Assembly (NCBI GenBank): GCA_036874045.1
Contig: CM072337.1
Location: forward strand, 1,302,001 to 1,366,000
Length of the DNA: 64,000 nt
Source of the DNA: Cymodocea nodosa
Taxonomy: Eukaryota; Streptophyta; Magnoliopsida; Alismatales; Cymodoceaceae
Reading direction: 5' to 3'
Shown here: one piece after another, positions 12,001-23,920 of the stretch
Layout of the letters: every line of letters starts with the position of its first letter
Position numbering within the stretch: the stretch's first letter is position 1
Notes under the pieces: generated by a model
Told to the model about the DNA's origin: nothing
Databases searched by the model: none
What the model saw: only the letters and a program-made list of their open reading frames with translations
Program-made: the position numbers and the translations under genes

Positions 12001-15000
12001 CCAATTGACAGGCACAAGCATGTGCTTCATTTTATTTCCAATCTGGTGGCAAAGTCTTTTTGTCATTTGTTTCATTCAAGTTTTGAAACATTTGATATCT
12101 AACATCATGTAAAACCTTCTTGCCCACCAAAATATGGAGCCTTCTTCCAGCACTTGCTGTTTGCTTATGGTAATATGTGCATGTCAATTTTGATTTCTCG
12201 TCAGTAATTAGATCACTCTCAATACTAATATAATTCCATGTTATGCTACAATTTATCCTTTTAAATGGATGCAGTTGATGCCCTGTTTGAAGGTGATGCC
12301 ATTGAAAATATTTAAATTCAAAATTTCACATTATATAAAACAAAATAATAAATACATGTCCTTCCTAGTTCCCACTAGCACTCTTAAAAAAGGTTAAAGA
12401 AACAAGAAAAGTAAATGATAAGGCATTAATAGGGAAATAAAACAAGAACATAAATATAGATATAGATATTTTCAAATCTGAAAATTTAGTAATTCAAATA
12501 AAAACAAAATAACAAATATGTTCCTTTCCTGTGGGCACTGTACTTGTAAAATTGAAAATCCTGGTTTGAAAAAGGCAAATATATCTCTCCCGTAAGCATT
12601 CTTTGTAGAAAACTAATACATACATGGCAATCAAATAACAAACCACAGTGAAATTGATAGGCAAACTAATCAGAACATTAGTATAGGTATAGATATTTCT
12701 AACTACATTGACTTGAAATAAATATAAGCATTGGGTTTTAGAATGAATTGATGAAATGAAGGTAAGAATGTGAAGGAGTGAACAAATCTTGCATGGTATC
12801 TGCTAATGCAGCAGGAAGCAGTGGGTAGCGACAGTGCATGTGGTGGATCCTTTGTGGTTGCCTTATTCTGTGTCCCTTCCTCCTTTCATTTCCAGAAGTT
12901 AGAGAATGGAGAGATGGGTTGGGCAAATGGGCGATCGGGACTGGTTGATTGGTCCTATTAGCCCTGTTGGCTGGTTCAATTGTTCCTCCTTTTGAACTGA
13001 GAAAACAGTCCAAAGATTGATACTCAACCTTGGCTAGTGGTTGATGGTTGGACCAATTTGACGAGCTGGTCCAAACCAGGTTTAAAAATACCGATAACAA
13101 AAGTAAAAACACATTTTTTCAATTGTTCCTCTTTATTCCCAGGATTGAGGACTGTACCGATTGTATGGCTCTTTTTCAAAAAAAAAGAAGGAAAATATTT
13201 ATATTTTCCTTTATCATAGCATAGTGTGGTAGTTAATGTGGCATAACATATATCTCAATATCATGCAGAATGACATGGACCATCATCATGAGAAGATTTC
13301 TGATTTTTGTTTAACATTATTCTCTAATAAACATCCTGATAGAAAAATTATCTGGTATCATATTGGATGGCCACAAAGGAAATTTGATTCACAAAATTAA
13401 ACATTTAATACTGCGTTTGTTGTTATCAATGTTTTAAATATGTTTGATACATTTTTATGATTATTATCTTATGTTTTACTGAATAACTTGCTATTAGGTT
13501 CTCGAGATATTGGAACTATATAGAAAAATATATGAAGAATACCTAGCCATTCCAGTTATCAGGGGAAGGAAAAGTGAGCGAGAAAAATTTGCAGGTGGGC
13601 TGTATACAACAAGTGTTGAGGTACTTTTATGTAAAAAATTTTAATTCCATAATATGACCACATAGAAGTCTTGTTTGTAGGAGATGTAAAAATGTATATA
13701 TGTTTCCTTAAATCTCAATATACTTGTTTACAGGCTTTTATCCCAAATACTGGTCGTGGAATTCAAGGTGCTACTTCACACTGCCTTGGCCAGAATTTTG
13801 CAAAGATGTTTCAGATTATATTTGAGAATGAGAATCGAGAGAAAGCTATGGTTTGGCAGAATTCATGGGCCTATAGTACTCGCACGGTAATATTCCATAA
13901 TCAACAAAATTTTGATGCCTTTTGTTATCATGGAACTAATGTCCTTTTTCTGTTGCATCATGATAAAAGAAATCACATGCCATGTTTTCTTCCAACACTG
14001 AATCTTTTGGTAATTCATTTTGCCTCAGATTGGGGTGATGGTTATGGTTCATGGAGACAATAAAGGATTGATGCTTCCTCCTAAAGTAGCAGCTGTGCAA
14101 ATTATTGTTGTTCCTGTACCATACAAGGATGCCAATACTCAGGGTATCTTTGATGCATGCTTGGCTACCGTGCAGACATTAAGTGCAGCAGGATTTCGAG
14201 TTGAAAGTGATTTAAGAGAAAACTATTCACCTGGATGGAAGTATTCACATTGGGAGCTGAAAGGTGTGCCTTTGAGAATTGAGATTGGACCAAAAGATTT
14301 GGCTAATAAACAGGTAAAACAGATTTTCTGACTAATTATCCATAATGAATAACTGTTTAACACTAGTATGCAAGTTTTGAAAAGTTCATGGTTTTCTATC
14401 ATTATCTATTATTAAAGATGATCGAGATCAACTTAAGAAATTAATCCCCTTTTTATGATGATGGACTCATGAAAGGATATGCTATAACCCTATAAGTATA
14501 TATTGCCAGTAAATTATGCAATTATGCTAGAAGGAATTCTTTTCCTTCACTAAAGCTTTCTTGGTGATGACAATAGAAAAGTTTCTTGGTGGCACTACCT
14601 GGAAAGTGGTTATTTTATATTAAAAAATTAAAAATAATTATACAACTAGTTAAACTATGGTATAATCTACTAAGTGGTATAGTTTCAACATAATCTGAAC
14701 TATATTCGTTAAGATTTTTCTAATTCAAAAATAAATGGTTGAAATTTAAAAGGAAAGTGTTAAATTTTAAGACCGTTGGATCACGGGTCAATATTTATTT
14801 AAAGTAAAATTTTTAACATGTATTTATAATCATCTAATTATAAAATTTATAAGATTACTTTTACTCTCCCATATATTTATAAGAAAAAAAAAGATACTAC
14901 CGGGAAAATACTGTCACCACTAGGAATTCCAGCTTGCTTTTCCTTTGTCTTTTATTTTTTCTATTTGCTGGTCCTAGTAATTGATTCCTAGGTTACAATG

Positions 15001-18000
15001 AAGGTATGCTCTGAGGGTTACAAATTCTCTATGAGAAGTTTATACTTTGTTTTAAATAGATTGTTTATTCTTTTCCAAATAGTGCAATTATGCTCATTAA
15101 TTCAAATTTATGGATTCCATGTCTATATTGTAAGCCATCTTAGCTGGAGCATATATGAATAAATGTCCTAAATATAGTGCCTTAAATACAAGGAACACTT
15201 CTTGTTTGATTAACTTTGGAATATGTTCTAAGTACCAGTCTTGAATGGATACTTCAATATCTTTATACCTAAAGGGTTCTAACTTCATTGATAGAATGAG
15301 AAAATAACATTCAAATTATTTTTGATTCCATTCACCTTTACAATCCTGATATCAGTTTAATCATAGAATAATTAATATAATGATGTTTCCAGGTACGTGT
15401 TGTTAGGCGAGATAGTGGTGAAAAATCAGATATAAAAATGGATTTTCTAGTTGAGAAGGTCAAAGATATCTTACTTGATATCCAGCAGAGCATGTTTAAT
15501 GTAGCAAAACTGAAGCGAGATGAATGCATCAAGGTTATAAACACTTGGGAAGAATTTTCAACTGCTCTCAATGAGAAGAAAATGATATTAGCTCCTTGGT
15601 GTGATGAGGAGGTAGGACATCATTCCTTATGCTTTTAATCTTTTGTGTTTGTTTTATATGTTTCACACCATTGGTAAGTAAAGCTATAGAATAATTGTGA
15701 TAGAAAGGCATTGATTTCATAATGTTAAGATTTATCTTCAAGCGAAGTTCTTTTTCAAAAAAAAATCAAGTGAAGTTGCCTTGTAGTTTATATTTTCTGT
15801 CCAGCTTTTTATTATTTATGATATGATATTCTGTGTGTTGTGGGAACCATATTTGTTCTTTATATGTAAAATGATTACGATGGAGTTACAGAATAAAGGT
15901 GACATAAAACTAGGTAGGATGATGGAGCACTTCTTGATAATAGTACATGGAGTTCTTATTGAAACATAGAAATAGAATGCTGGGTAAAAACTACAGAGAC
16001 TGATGGGTGAAAATGCAGGTATGGTACGGGTGGTCATTGAGAGGCTTTGCGTACAAAGGTGCCTGATGGGTCATAAAGGATGTCAAATGTGGGTTGGAGG
16101 TCGTCGGGGGATAGGAGCTCCTTGACATTTAAGGAGGCACTCCTCTCTAACCAAATGAAATGTGGTGGTGATGAGAACATTGTCTCTAAGTCTATTTGGG
16201 TTCTAGAGACCAGGACTTCTTTGGCCTTTGCAACATAAGCTTTGGTGTGTAGTGATAGTGGAATGGAAGGGTGCAATTGATTGGGTTGCCTTCCATGATG
16301 CATCTTATCAAGCATGGTGGGAGTGTGGTCACACTTTGATACAAACTAGTGAACTTAAGGAGATCCTCTTATTGCCCAATTAGGAGTTTAAGGAGGAGGT
16401 CCTAAACATGAAGGACCTGATTGGTTGGTGGGTCACTTTTGAGAATGGAAGTTAGGGTATGGTACTTTGTTTGTTCCTTGTCGGTGGGTTGCACACTTTA
16501 GTGTACTAGTCCATGCTAGGGGCATATAAATGCTAGGATTAGTGGTTGCTCATCTAGGGAGATTTGTTAGATGGTCATCAGGTAAGCATGGAGTTGCTAA
16601 CAAAGTTGACTTTTTGGTGTGGGTGCATTGTGAAAATTTCCCTAAGGTTGTGGAGTTGGTGCTTAAAGGTTGGGGTGGTGGTGGGTTCCAAGTACGAGGG
16701 GGGTTTTCTGGCCAATGAGGGCATTAGACGAGACCTCAAGAAACATGCTTACATTCAATTTAAAAAAAGTGAGATGAGAATGAATTACCCGACAACTCAA
16801 GTTCTTTAAGTTCCACAAAGTTTTCTTCTTCAAGTTTAAGGCTTTGATCTTTTATTCAGATTTGGTGCATATCAAGCATTCTACCAGCTTTGGAGTTAAA
16901 GAACTAAAATATTGGTTAAGTATACGACCTCCCATGTTAAATGTTGATTCTGAAGCAACATTTGATATTGAAATAGCAAAAATGTCCTGTGCAATGTGAA
17001 AAGTATCTTGTGTACTCGTTTGAATTCACATTTCACCAATTCAAAAGGTCAAAAGAAGCTTCTTGCTTTTCAGTCTCTTCAACCAAATACCTATCCAACT
17101 CTGATTTGGATTTCTCTCTCTTCCTTTTCTATTGTTTTTTGAAATGCCACTCAAAGATTCTATGTCATCATCAGCTTGAGCCCCAATTTTTGTGAAAGGT
17201 GTACTAATATGTGAATAACTTGTATGATATTCATCACACAAAGCTTAAATGTATCTTCCACATATTTTATCAATCCATTAACAATATCATCACCATAAAC
17301 ATTGGCAAAGCAAAATCTAACATACTTTAATTTGAAACAAGGATTCAACAAGATAGCAACCATCAACAAATTGCACTTATCAAGACCATCCTAATATCTA
17401 TCAATTTCTCTTTCATTTTTCTAGCCATTGGTGTGAAAAGTATCTTGTGTTAAAATTGATGTGTTTCAAGCATTCCCCATTTGGGATAGTGTGGGAACAT
17501 TCATTTCCAAAGGAATTTGAGTGATTTGGAATCATTGGACCTGGTGAAAAGTGTGAGAATTGACAAGTGTGGTAAACATCCCGTGCAATGTAAAAAGTAT
17601 CTTGTACGAGAATTGGTATGTTTTAAGCAATCCCCATCGGGGATAGTGTGTGACGTTCATTTCCAAAGGAAGTTGAGTGATTCCAAATCATTGGACGTGG
17701 TCTGACTTCTATCCTTCATTCTCATGGCTCTCCTCTTGTTTCTGCTACTTATCCTTCAGAGGTATGGTAATGAAGCGGGACCAAGCTATTCACAGTGAAA
17801 TCCTTGTGTCACATGGTCACTTATGGGGGGGTTGTGCATAGAGAACTCAAATGTATTTGGAGAAGTTGGGTTTCTGCCCATGGTTACCAGGTTCATGGAT
17901 TGGGTCGGAAAATGGAATGGGAACTAAAACAGAGATCGTTACTTTTTAAAAAGTACAGAATGTTGGGGGTAGGATTTTGTTGGCATGACATTATGTAACA

Positions 18001-20916
18001 GAAATGGTAGTTTTGGAATGCAATATATTTTTTGGAATGAGAATGATTTCGAAATGTAACAAGTATACCATCTACTAATACATAAGTATTACATGCTTAA
18101 ACAATTATGTGAGGAAGTAAATCAACGTTTACTACATAAGTATTACATGCTTAAACATTTATGTGAGGAAGTAAATCAACGTTTACTCTATATTCTATTT
18201 TTCTTTCCTATTTATCCATTCTTTTAGTATCTCCATTTCCAGACTCCAAACATTTGAGTGCTGCACAGCAATGAAGACCAGACTCTAGAGGGGAGAGCAC
18301 TGCCGATGGAAACCAGAGCAAAGGAGGGAGCCACTGAGAAGGTTGTGCAGGTGGAGACCAAAGAGAGTGTGGGAGAGAAAATGAGAAACAGAGGGTAGAG
18401 TTAGGTAGGACTTGGGAGGTCTGGCAAGACTGAAAGCTGTGGCAAGGGAGGTAGGGCAAGCTTGTCCGATGTGGAAAGACATGCCAAATGATAGTCACGG
18501 AAAGGCAGAATGTTGGGCTCCAGAATGTTGCACTAACTTTGAGAATATTGATACATTAATGTGCTCTTGGTTCTGCATGACAATCTTGGCATACATGGGT
18601 CACTCTGGTCATGACTACCATGTGGGTGTCAAACCTTGGTGTTCCTATTTTGTGTTCCGAAATGTGCCTGTTCCAAGACAAAAATTGGCGGTACGTTTTT
18701 GATGCCATACATCATAATTCCTACTAAGGTCCAATTCTTTACATGGCAAATCTGACATAGAGTTCCGACAGAAAACTTGCTTCAACAAAGCTGCTTCTCA
18801 TTGGTGAGCCTATGTAGATTTTGTGATAACAATCTCTATGGTACTACCATGAACTTCACATAAGTAGATTTTCTCTTACCATACCAAAAGCAGATGGTGG
18901 AGTTCTTTGTTGGGAATGAATTTTCTGCATGAACTTCACATAAGCTCCTTTTGGGAATCTTGTTTAAGGATGGAAAGCCTTAGAAGGAAGACCCTTTTGG
19001 TTGCATTGGTGGTTGGAGACGACTTACAAGATCTTTCAAAATGTCATGAACAAAGATAATCATTTTTTGCTCAAAATGTCTGGATGTGTATTGGAATGGA
19101 CGAGATTGTTGTGCTCACATGTTGTATCGTCCAGTGCTTAGGTGCTACCTTATTGCAGTCTTCAGTGCCCTTATGCTTGATAGTTGGGAGTCATGTTGCT
19201 TTCTTCCTTAGTTTGGTGTTTTCCCCTTTTTTTTTTCAAAATCCCTGGTCCATTTATGGGCAGTAGTCCAAAAACCAACAAAGTACACGAGGAGGATTAA
19301 ACCGAAGCCTCACAAGGGAATAAGAATATAAAAGTAGAGAAAGATGATAAATATAACGTGTTTTCCCCTTTTTCTTTATTCCTGGTTTCTATTTTCGGAA
19401 ACCATCTTTTGTTCTTGGTTTCTATTTTCTTTGCTGGCTGGTGCTTGTCGTTTTTTATGATTTCAGTTTGTCTACAACTTTTATAGGCCTCCTTTATTTC
19501 TGCTTCACTGCTCAAAAACACACACGACTAATCATATTAATGATGATGCTCATTCAACTTAAAAATCAAAATTCAACAATGGTAATCAACTCACGAATTG
19601 AAAAATAGTTGCAATGTAATGATCTTCAAAATGGAACTTTTGTTGAAAATGATTTGAAATCGGCAAAATGCTCTTGTTAACTAAGGTAGCTGTTGGGTAT
19701 AATTTTGATGCCTTCAATTATTCAATTTTCATATTTTACACAAAATCATACCCAAAGAGATTTGATGTGACAGATTTTACGTAAAATCTGTTTGATTCTC
19801 AATAGTGGTTTCTAGTTCATTTTTGTAGAATCAAAGACAAGTTCATGTTAAAATAGAGCATCTCACCGTCACAAAAGAGAGCATGTTGTTTTGCATCTAA
19901 ATAGGATTTTCACTCAAGGTGCGCTATGTATCCAAAATTTTACGATTTTCTTTGTCTTAAATCAAGAATAGTGGTGGTGGTAGGCAATGACAATTGTTGA
20001 TATGAAGAATGGAAGAGAGGAGATTTTGATTCAAAATTCTCTTTATTAAGGGATTGAATTACTTTGTTAGGTGCACATTTGATTCCAAAGGAGTAACTAT
20101 CCTCATTTTATTTTCGTGGTGAATCTTATTCTTCTCGGTAATTTGATTCCATTCCATCTTCTATTCAATATTACGAATTGTTAAATAAATCCTTATCTTT
20201 CAATTTACATGCTATATTGTGCCTACGCTTATGAAGTTGCTTCATTTTTTAAGTAGATTTCCATATACCACTTTGAGACCATCAGAGAAGATGCTTGTTT
20301 TGTCCACACATGGTTAAGCTTTTAGTGCATATGTAGTTTCACTTTTCTTGTTTCATTGGAAGTTTTCTATTTATTACTTTTGACTGCAACGTTCAGTTCA
20401 TTGATATCGTATAGCAGTGCTGTCGCTTAAACAATAAATGGTATTTCTAATAGCATTTTATATTGTTCTTTTTTGGCATAAATTAGCAATGAGATTTTTT
20501 GACGGATGGCTTGACACCTCCTGAAGGCCAATTACATCATATTAGTCAATTTCAATGGTATTGTTTATTTTTAATTGTAGGATGTTGAGAACAGTGTAAA
20601 GGAACGGACCAAAGGTGAAACGGGAGCTGCCAAGACACTGTGCACCCCATTTGATCAGCCACGACTTCCTGAAGGTAGGTACCACATGCTTCTGTATTAC
20701 TAGGATAAAAACTGAATTCATGGAAAATATTACTATATTGTTCATCTTGTTCCTTTGCTTGGTTTATCTCATCCATGAATCATTTCATGCACTTGAAGTT
20801 TAATGAAATCCCAATTACTTACTTTGTCATGTAAAATTCTCGTTTCTGCAGGGACTCTCTGCTTTGCCTCTGGGAAGCCAGCAAAGAAATGGACATACTG
20901 GGGCAGAAGTTACTAA
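3068..20916 (+). CDS. Proline--tRNA ligase, cytosolic (eukaryote/archaeal-type class II ProRS), 12 exons
   Basis: Exons: 3068-3107, 3257-3339, 3472-3564, 6069-6185, 6921-7108, 7389-7455, 13498-13620, 13734-13886, 14029-14313, 15393-15611, 20581-20674, 20852-20916. All junctions are GT-AG with matching phases, and they sum to 1,527 nt (508 aa plus TAA). The enzyme charges tRNA-Pro with proline. Landmarks: a Lys/Glu-rich N-terminus without a transit peptide; EWYSE near 40; the catalytic core with the RPTSET loop (130-135); the motif 2 region from [12 protein letters not shown] to WQEGHTAF (161-187); GGLYTTSVE closing exon 7; the motif 3 region [16 protein letters not shown] (285-301); an anticodon-binding domain from about 308; and the eukaryote/archaeal-type C-terminal domain with TLCTPFDQ and [12 protein letters not shown], ending WTYWGRSY. 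This follows my recollection of the Arabidopsis cytosolic enzyme almost residue for residue, slightly shorter at the N-terminus. The start is the first ATG of the GC-rich leader and gives [10 protein letters not shown]. Introns 3, 6 and 10 are 2.5, 6.0 and 5.0 kb and full of repeats. No coding defect seen. Confidence 0.95.
3565..6068 (+). other. ProRS intron 3
   Basis: GTAAGT donor and CATGCAG acceptor. It is AT-rich and holds a LINE tail at about 4100-4470. I see nothing else definite in it. Confidence 0.7.
4100..4470 (+). mobile_element. 5'-truncated RTE-clade LINE, 3' end only
   Basis: In one frame about 4205-4260 reads [18 protein letters not shown], the C-terminal signature of plant RTE-type reverse transcriptases (usually RLRWFGHVQRRP followed by APVR). 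After it come RGRLKTT and [16 protein letters not shown], the usual GRGRPKKTW/DL tail, then [12 protein letters not shown] in a shifted frame. It ends in the GCTCAAATTGTTGTTAT tail typical of this clade. It has stops and shifts and is plainly dead, lying in ProRS intron 3 in the sense direction. Confidence 0.75.
7456..8609 (+). other. First part of ProRS intron 6
   Basis: This holds the 93-bp tandem duplication (7882-8067). It is followed by a CT-rich stretch and AACCCTAAACACTACATGG, the kind of sequence found in copia LTR leaders. An old LTR fragment at about 7780-8300 is possible but not shown. Confidence 0.4.
7882..8067 (+). repeat. Perfect 93-bp tandem duplication
   Basis: The segment starting ACCAAGGCCGCTAGAAG at 7882 is repeated from 7975 with no difference that I can see until about 8065. 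The period is 93 bp (31 codons), so an open frame passes through both copies ([20 protein letters not shown] twice, 83 codons in all). The sequence is GC-richer than the surrounding intron. No known protein is recognised. Confidence 0.85.
8610..10371. mobile_element. PIF/Harbinger-like TIR element, non-autonomous
   Basis: The left end TGCCCTATTTGTGCAC and the reversed right end GGGGAGGTTTATGCAA are imperfect inverted repeats, extending into GAAATG-rich subterminal sequence on both sides. It is flanked by TAA on each side (8607-8609, 10372-10374), the target site expected for PIF/Harbinger. The ~1.76 kb interior has no transposase; it is AT-rich and contains a minisatellite (about 9110-9400). 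Family assignment rests on the TIR and target site only. It sits in ProRS intron 6. Confidence 0.5.
9110..9400. repeat. Degenerate minisatellite in the TIR element
   Basis: Eight or so variant units each join an A-rich tract (AAAAAAAGTTTAAAAA) to a core like ACTTNNGTCNGATCGAAG. Examples start near 9111, 9160, 9205, 9228, 9260, 9300, 9325 and 9375. Spacing varies from about 25 to 60 bp, so it is an irregular array. Confidence 0.6.
10375..13497 (+). other. Remainder of ProRS intron 6
   Basis: AT-rich DNA with no supported gene or identifiable element. The 124-codon minus-strand frame at 12738-13112 lacks recognisable domains and splice context and is not counted. The intron ends at a TTGCTATTAG acceptor (13497). 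Confidence 0.5.
14587..14924. mobile_element. Possible small MITE in ProRS intron 9
   Basis: Weak inverted similarity links TGGTGGCACTACCTGG at about 14589 with the reverse of the sequence ending CTGTCACCACTA at about 14924. The interior is AT-rich and includes GACCGTTGGATCACGGG, a phrase common in plant MITEs. I could not define target-site duplications. Confidence 0.25.
15612..16851 (+). other. First part of ProRS intron 10
   Basis: Mixed unique DNA. The stretch at 16030-16730 is richer in G and has open frames on both strands (93 codons at 16034-16315 minus), but I recognise no protein in it. It may be old transposon DNA. Confidence 0.4.
16852..17420 (-). pseudogene. hAT transposase relic (C-terminal half)
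   Basis: On the minus strand, about 17385-17300 reads [20 protein letters not shown], the hAT hallmark before the dimerisation region. About 16980-16852 reads [18 protein letters not shown], then [17 protein letters not shown] and a stop, which is the hAT C-terminal dimerisation domain (typically ASESAFSTGGRILD, then SLTPKTVEALI). The segment between is broken by frame changes and at least one stop, and the N-terminal BED zinc finger is not visible. It lies antisense in ProRS intron 10. Confidence 0.8.
17432..17705 (+). repeat. Diverged ~158-bp direct repeat beside the hAT relic
   Basis: TGTGAAAAGTATCTTGT at 17432 recurs as TGTAAAAAGTATCTTGT at about 17590. Both are followed by matching CATTCCCCAT/CAATCCCCAT, GGGATAGTGTG and CATTTCCAAAGGAA blocks. 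The opening motif occurs a third time inside the hAT relic (about 16996). Confidence 0.65.
18080..18187. repeat. 54-bp tandem duplication
   Basis: ACATAAGTATTACATGCTTA begins at 18080 and again at 18134. The two 54-bp units differ at about one base (ACAATTATG against ACATTTATG). The duplication looks recent and non-coding. Confidence 0.85.
18190..20580 (+). other. Remainder of ProRS intron 10
   Basis: No supported gene. The overlapping frames at 18208-18498 (minus) and 18412-18702 (plus) are low-complexity or unrecognised. The intron ends at TTTTTAATTGTAG (20580). Confidence 0.5.
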
Positions 20917-22639
20917 GGCTTGTACCTTCTTTCAAGTACCATTCATGTTGTCGACGTTTTTACCGATAACTGCATGATTCCATATTTATAAATGGTTTTT
21001 TTTTTTTCATATATACGAGCAAGTTTTTTGTTTATACGGCAGTTTTTCATATGTAAGTTTATATTCCTTTATGCTTGAATTTGAGGCTGAGGTAAGGAAT
21101 TTGAGTTCTCACGTTACAGAACTTAGATTTTCCTTTTCGAGGGGTCTTCTAAATTTCAGACTTTTTAAAGATCTAATTCATTTCGAGCTTCCTAGGAATT
21201 ACCAGCCAAGGCTCTCACCCTCACGTCTCTATAGTCATTTTATTAAAAACACCATTCAAAATCTGCCCACCTTGTACATCATCTACAAGGGATAGAAAGA
21301 AGTCCTTCAGCTATCATCCCCTATTGAATACAACCTTCCGTATAGTTCCAAGTTTCATGGAAATTCTTACAGCAAAGAATCATGAAATCTGATGAAGTGA
21401 TGGTGTGCGTCATGTAAACTGCACTTTGGCTTGGGAACACCATTTCTATACACCCATTGTGAGTTATATGCCCTAATAATTTTTCACTCATCTGTCAAAG
21501 CATATATTTTTCTAGTGATTGTCTTTGAAAAACAGAATAGAAGCAAATTGTTTTAGCATCTTCCATTCTGGAAAGAGCAGAGGAATCGTGTGTAAGTGTC
21601 CTTCCTCACCGCTCTGCCTTCATAGAGAAAAATGCTGTATTATTCTATGCATATAGATTCTTTCGTTTCCTTGGGGCATTGGCCATCCGGCGGGAGCCAC
21701 GGGTTTGATACCGATTTTTCTGAAACAAATCCAATGAATCTAAGCGTAGTGCTTGATGTGTGTTATTAATTTTCTTTTTGGAAGTGTGCGTAAATTGGTG
21801 CATAAGATTATCAGGAGTTTTTATTGTCAACATCTATAACAAAGATTGTTAAGTGTTAAAATTTAACGATAAGTCAAGCAGTGGAGGGAGATTCTGTGAA
21901 GGATACGGAGGGGAAGGATGAGATTGGGAGCAGAGTTACAAGTAAGAGGGGCGCACAAGGGGGATATAGAAGGGAAGGAAGAGATTAGAGATTTAATCTC
22001 GATATTTATTTTATCACGAGTACTTATGTTATATTTACATTTTCCTCTTATAAATATGGGCTATCATTACCTTGCGGATTTTTTTTTTTTTTTTATGTTC
22101 CACGCATCTATGCACTTGTTGGTTAGGTGGACTACATTTTTCAATTTTGCTTCTCTTCGGTCACCCTTAAGGTTCATGCTATTGGACAGACTTCCCCATG
22201 TAAATTCAGATGGATCATGATGGAAATGTCAATCGATGCTAATCATCATGGAAGATGATTTCGGTTGCAGAGATGTTATGCAAGCAAAACAATAGCAGGC
22301 TAGTGCGGTCACCTCCTAAACACGCCTCCAATCCTAATCATGTATATTTTTAATATTGGTATGATACGTACAAGGGTATGATATACCCATCCCAAGCCTT
22401 GAAAAAGAAGAAGCTCAGACATCATGAGGTTGTGATCTTTTGAAGAGAATTTTAACTAGAAACCCTGAATGAGATATGAAGGCATCGGACTTGGATCAGT
22501 TTAAAAAACCTACCGAGCAATGAATGCCATTCACTCAATTATAATTTCTGAACAATATGAAAAAAAAATTAATGTTGCGTAGATGCATATGTTTAAATAG
22601 ATATGATTGATAATACCATAAAAGATAAACTAAAAATGG
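20917..22639. other. Intergenic DNA including the ProRS 3' UTR
   Basis: The ProRS 3' UTR probably covers the first few hundred bases; I see no canonical AATAAA close to the stop. The rest has no supported coding frame. Confidence 0.5.
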
Positions 22640-22930
22640 TTTTATTAAAAATAAAAAAGAAGTTACATCATCGAAGACAAAATAAGAAAAAATCAATTTA
22701 CATGATTTGATTCTCTTAAAGGGACCAAGGAGTCTATCAATTAAGAGAAAAGATTTTATTAGAGCAAAGGTAGATACAAACTACTTGATTAAGAATTATA
22801 CCAAAAAATTTAAATTTGTATAATTTAACCAAAATGTGGTAAAACGATATTTGAAAGAAAAACGATTCACGATACTTATCGCACGTAATGAAATTACGAC
22901 CTAGTTTGCCGTAGGAAGCTATGAAATCAC
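22640..22930 (+). mobile_element. RTE-clade LINE tail, second copy
   Basis: It is similar in order and wording to the tail at 4100-4470: GGGACCAAGGAGTC, then GAGCAAAGGTAGATACAAAC, then a block from AAATTTAAATTTGTATAA to ACCAAAATGTGG, ending GCACGTAATGAAATTACGAC. Only the last ~290 bp are present and the frame is destroyed. Confidence 0.55.
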
Positions 22931-23920
22931 AATCACTAAGTGAAAGGCCCATTTTACAATGATCGCAATAAAAATTTGAAAGATCCATTTCACAATCATT
23001 AATCGCAATGAAAATTTTTGAGGGTGGAATTGACCTCATCATCGTACATATGATCTTAACTACCAATAAATTAATCTAACAACAAAGTCATCGTAAAAAA
23101 TTGGGGTTGTATACAAAAAGACGTAAAATCATTTGATTCTATCCTTACCTTAGAAATTAATAGTTAAAAATTTGAAATGATTTGGAATCTTCATAATAAG
23201 TCATAACGCATCGAAATAAATATAACAAATATGCAAAACCTTAACGTAGAAAAAATATGAATTGCAATGTGAGTATAATACCGTAAGGAAAAATAATTTC
23301 ATCCAAAATAAAAGAATCACATTCAATGAGGATTAAATAATAGAAAACTATATTCATAAGAGCTATTTAAATACCTAAAATTAGTTAATTTAGGTAAAAC
23401 TAAAAGAAACTAAAATCACATGATTTAGCCTCACAATGAAATTAAGGTATTTATTGACGTAAAGATAAAGAGACTGATGGCGACGTTCTTGGAATTTTCC
23501 AAAACATACGACACAATCGACAACAAAACTCATTTGACAAAAGTTACAAAATCTCAAATACCTCAACAATTTCCAGATCAAAGACTGGGAATTGTACATG
23601 ATTTCTGAAGTGCCGCTCTCAAGACTCAACCAGCTATCCGATTCAAAAAAGCCTGAAAAAACTGTGATCAGTGCGGCATATGACAACAATAGGAAAGTGT
23701 ACTGCTATTCGGCTAGTAGTGCCACTTCAACAAACAAAAGTTTTGACTTGCAGCAGACTTCTAACTTCTGCATGCAAACCCTGAACAACGGGAAGCTTGG
23801 GATCATCTACTTAGAAAAAAAGAAAAGAAAAGAAAAGAAAAGAAAAGGACAACTTACATGTAAATAGAAGGCCTATAGATGCTCAAATATCACCTTGAAA
23901 GTTATCAGGAATGGACCACC
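22931..23920 (-). other. Probable 3' UTR and downstream DNA of the RS-domain gene
   Basis: The minus-strand gene stops at 23921, so the DNA just below it should be its 3' UTR. A short AAAAG microsatellite lies at about 23816-23848. Open frames here (23390-23689 minus, 23592-23867 plus) show no recognised domain. Confidence 0.4.

Noticed and set aside
12738-13112. 124-codon minus-strand frame in ProRS intron 6
   Set aside because: No recognised domain and no supporting signals; open by chance as far as I can tell.
18208-18702. Overlapping frames of 96 codons on both strands in ProRS intron 10
   Set aside because: Peptides are unrecognised, the frames overlap on opposite strands, and no splice or start context favours either.
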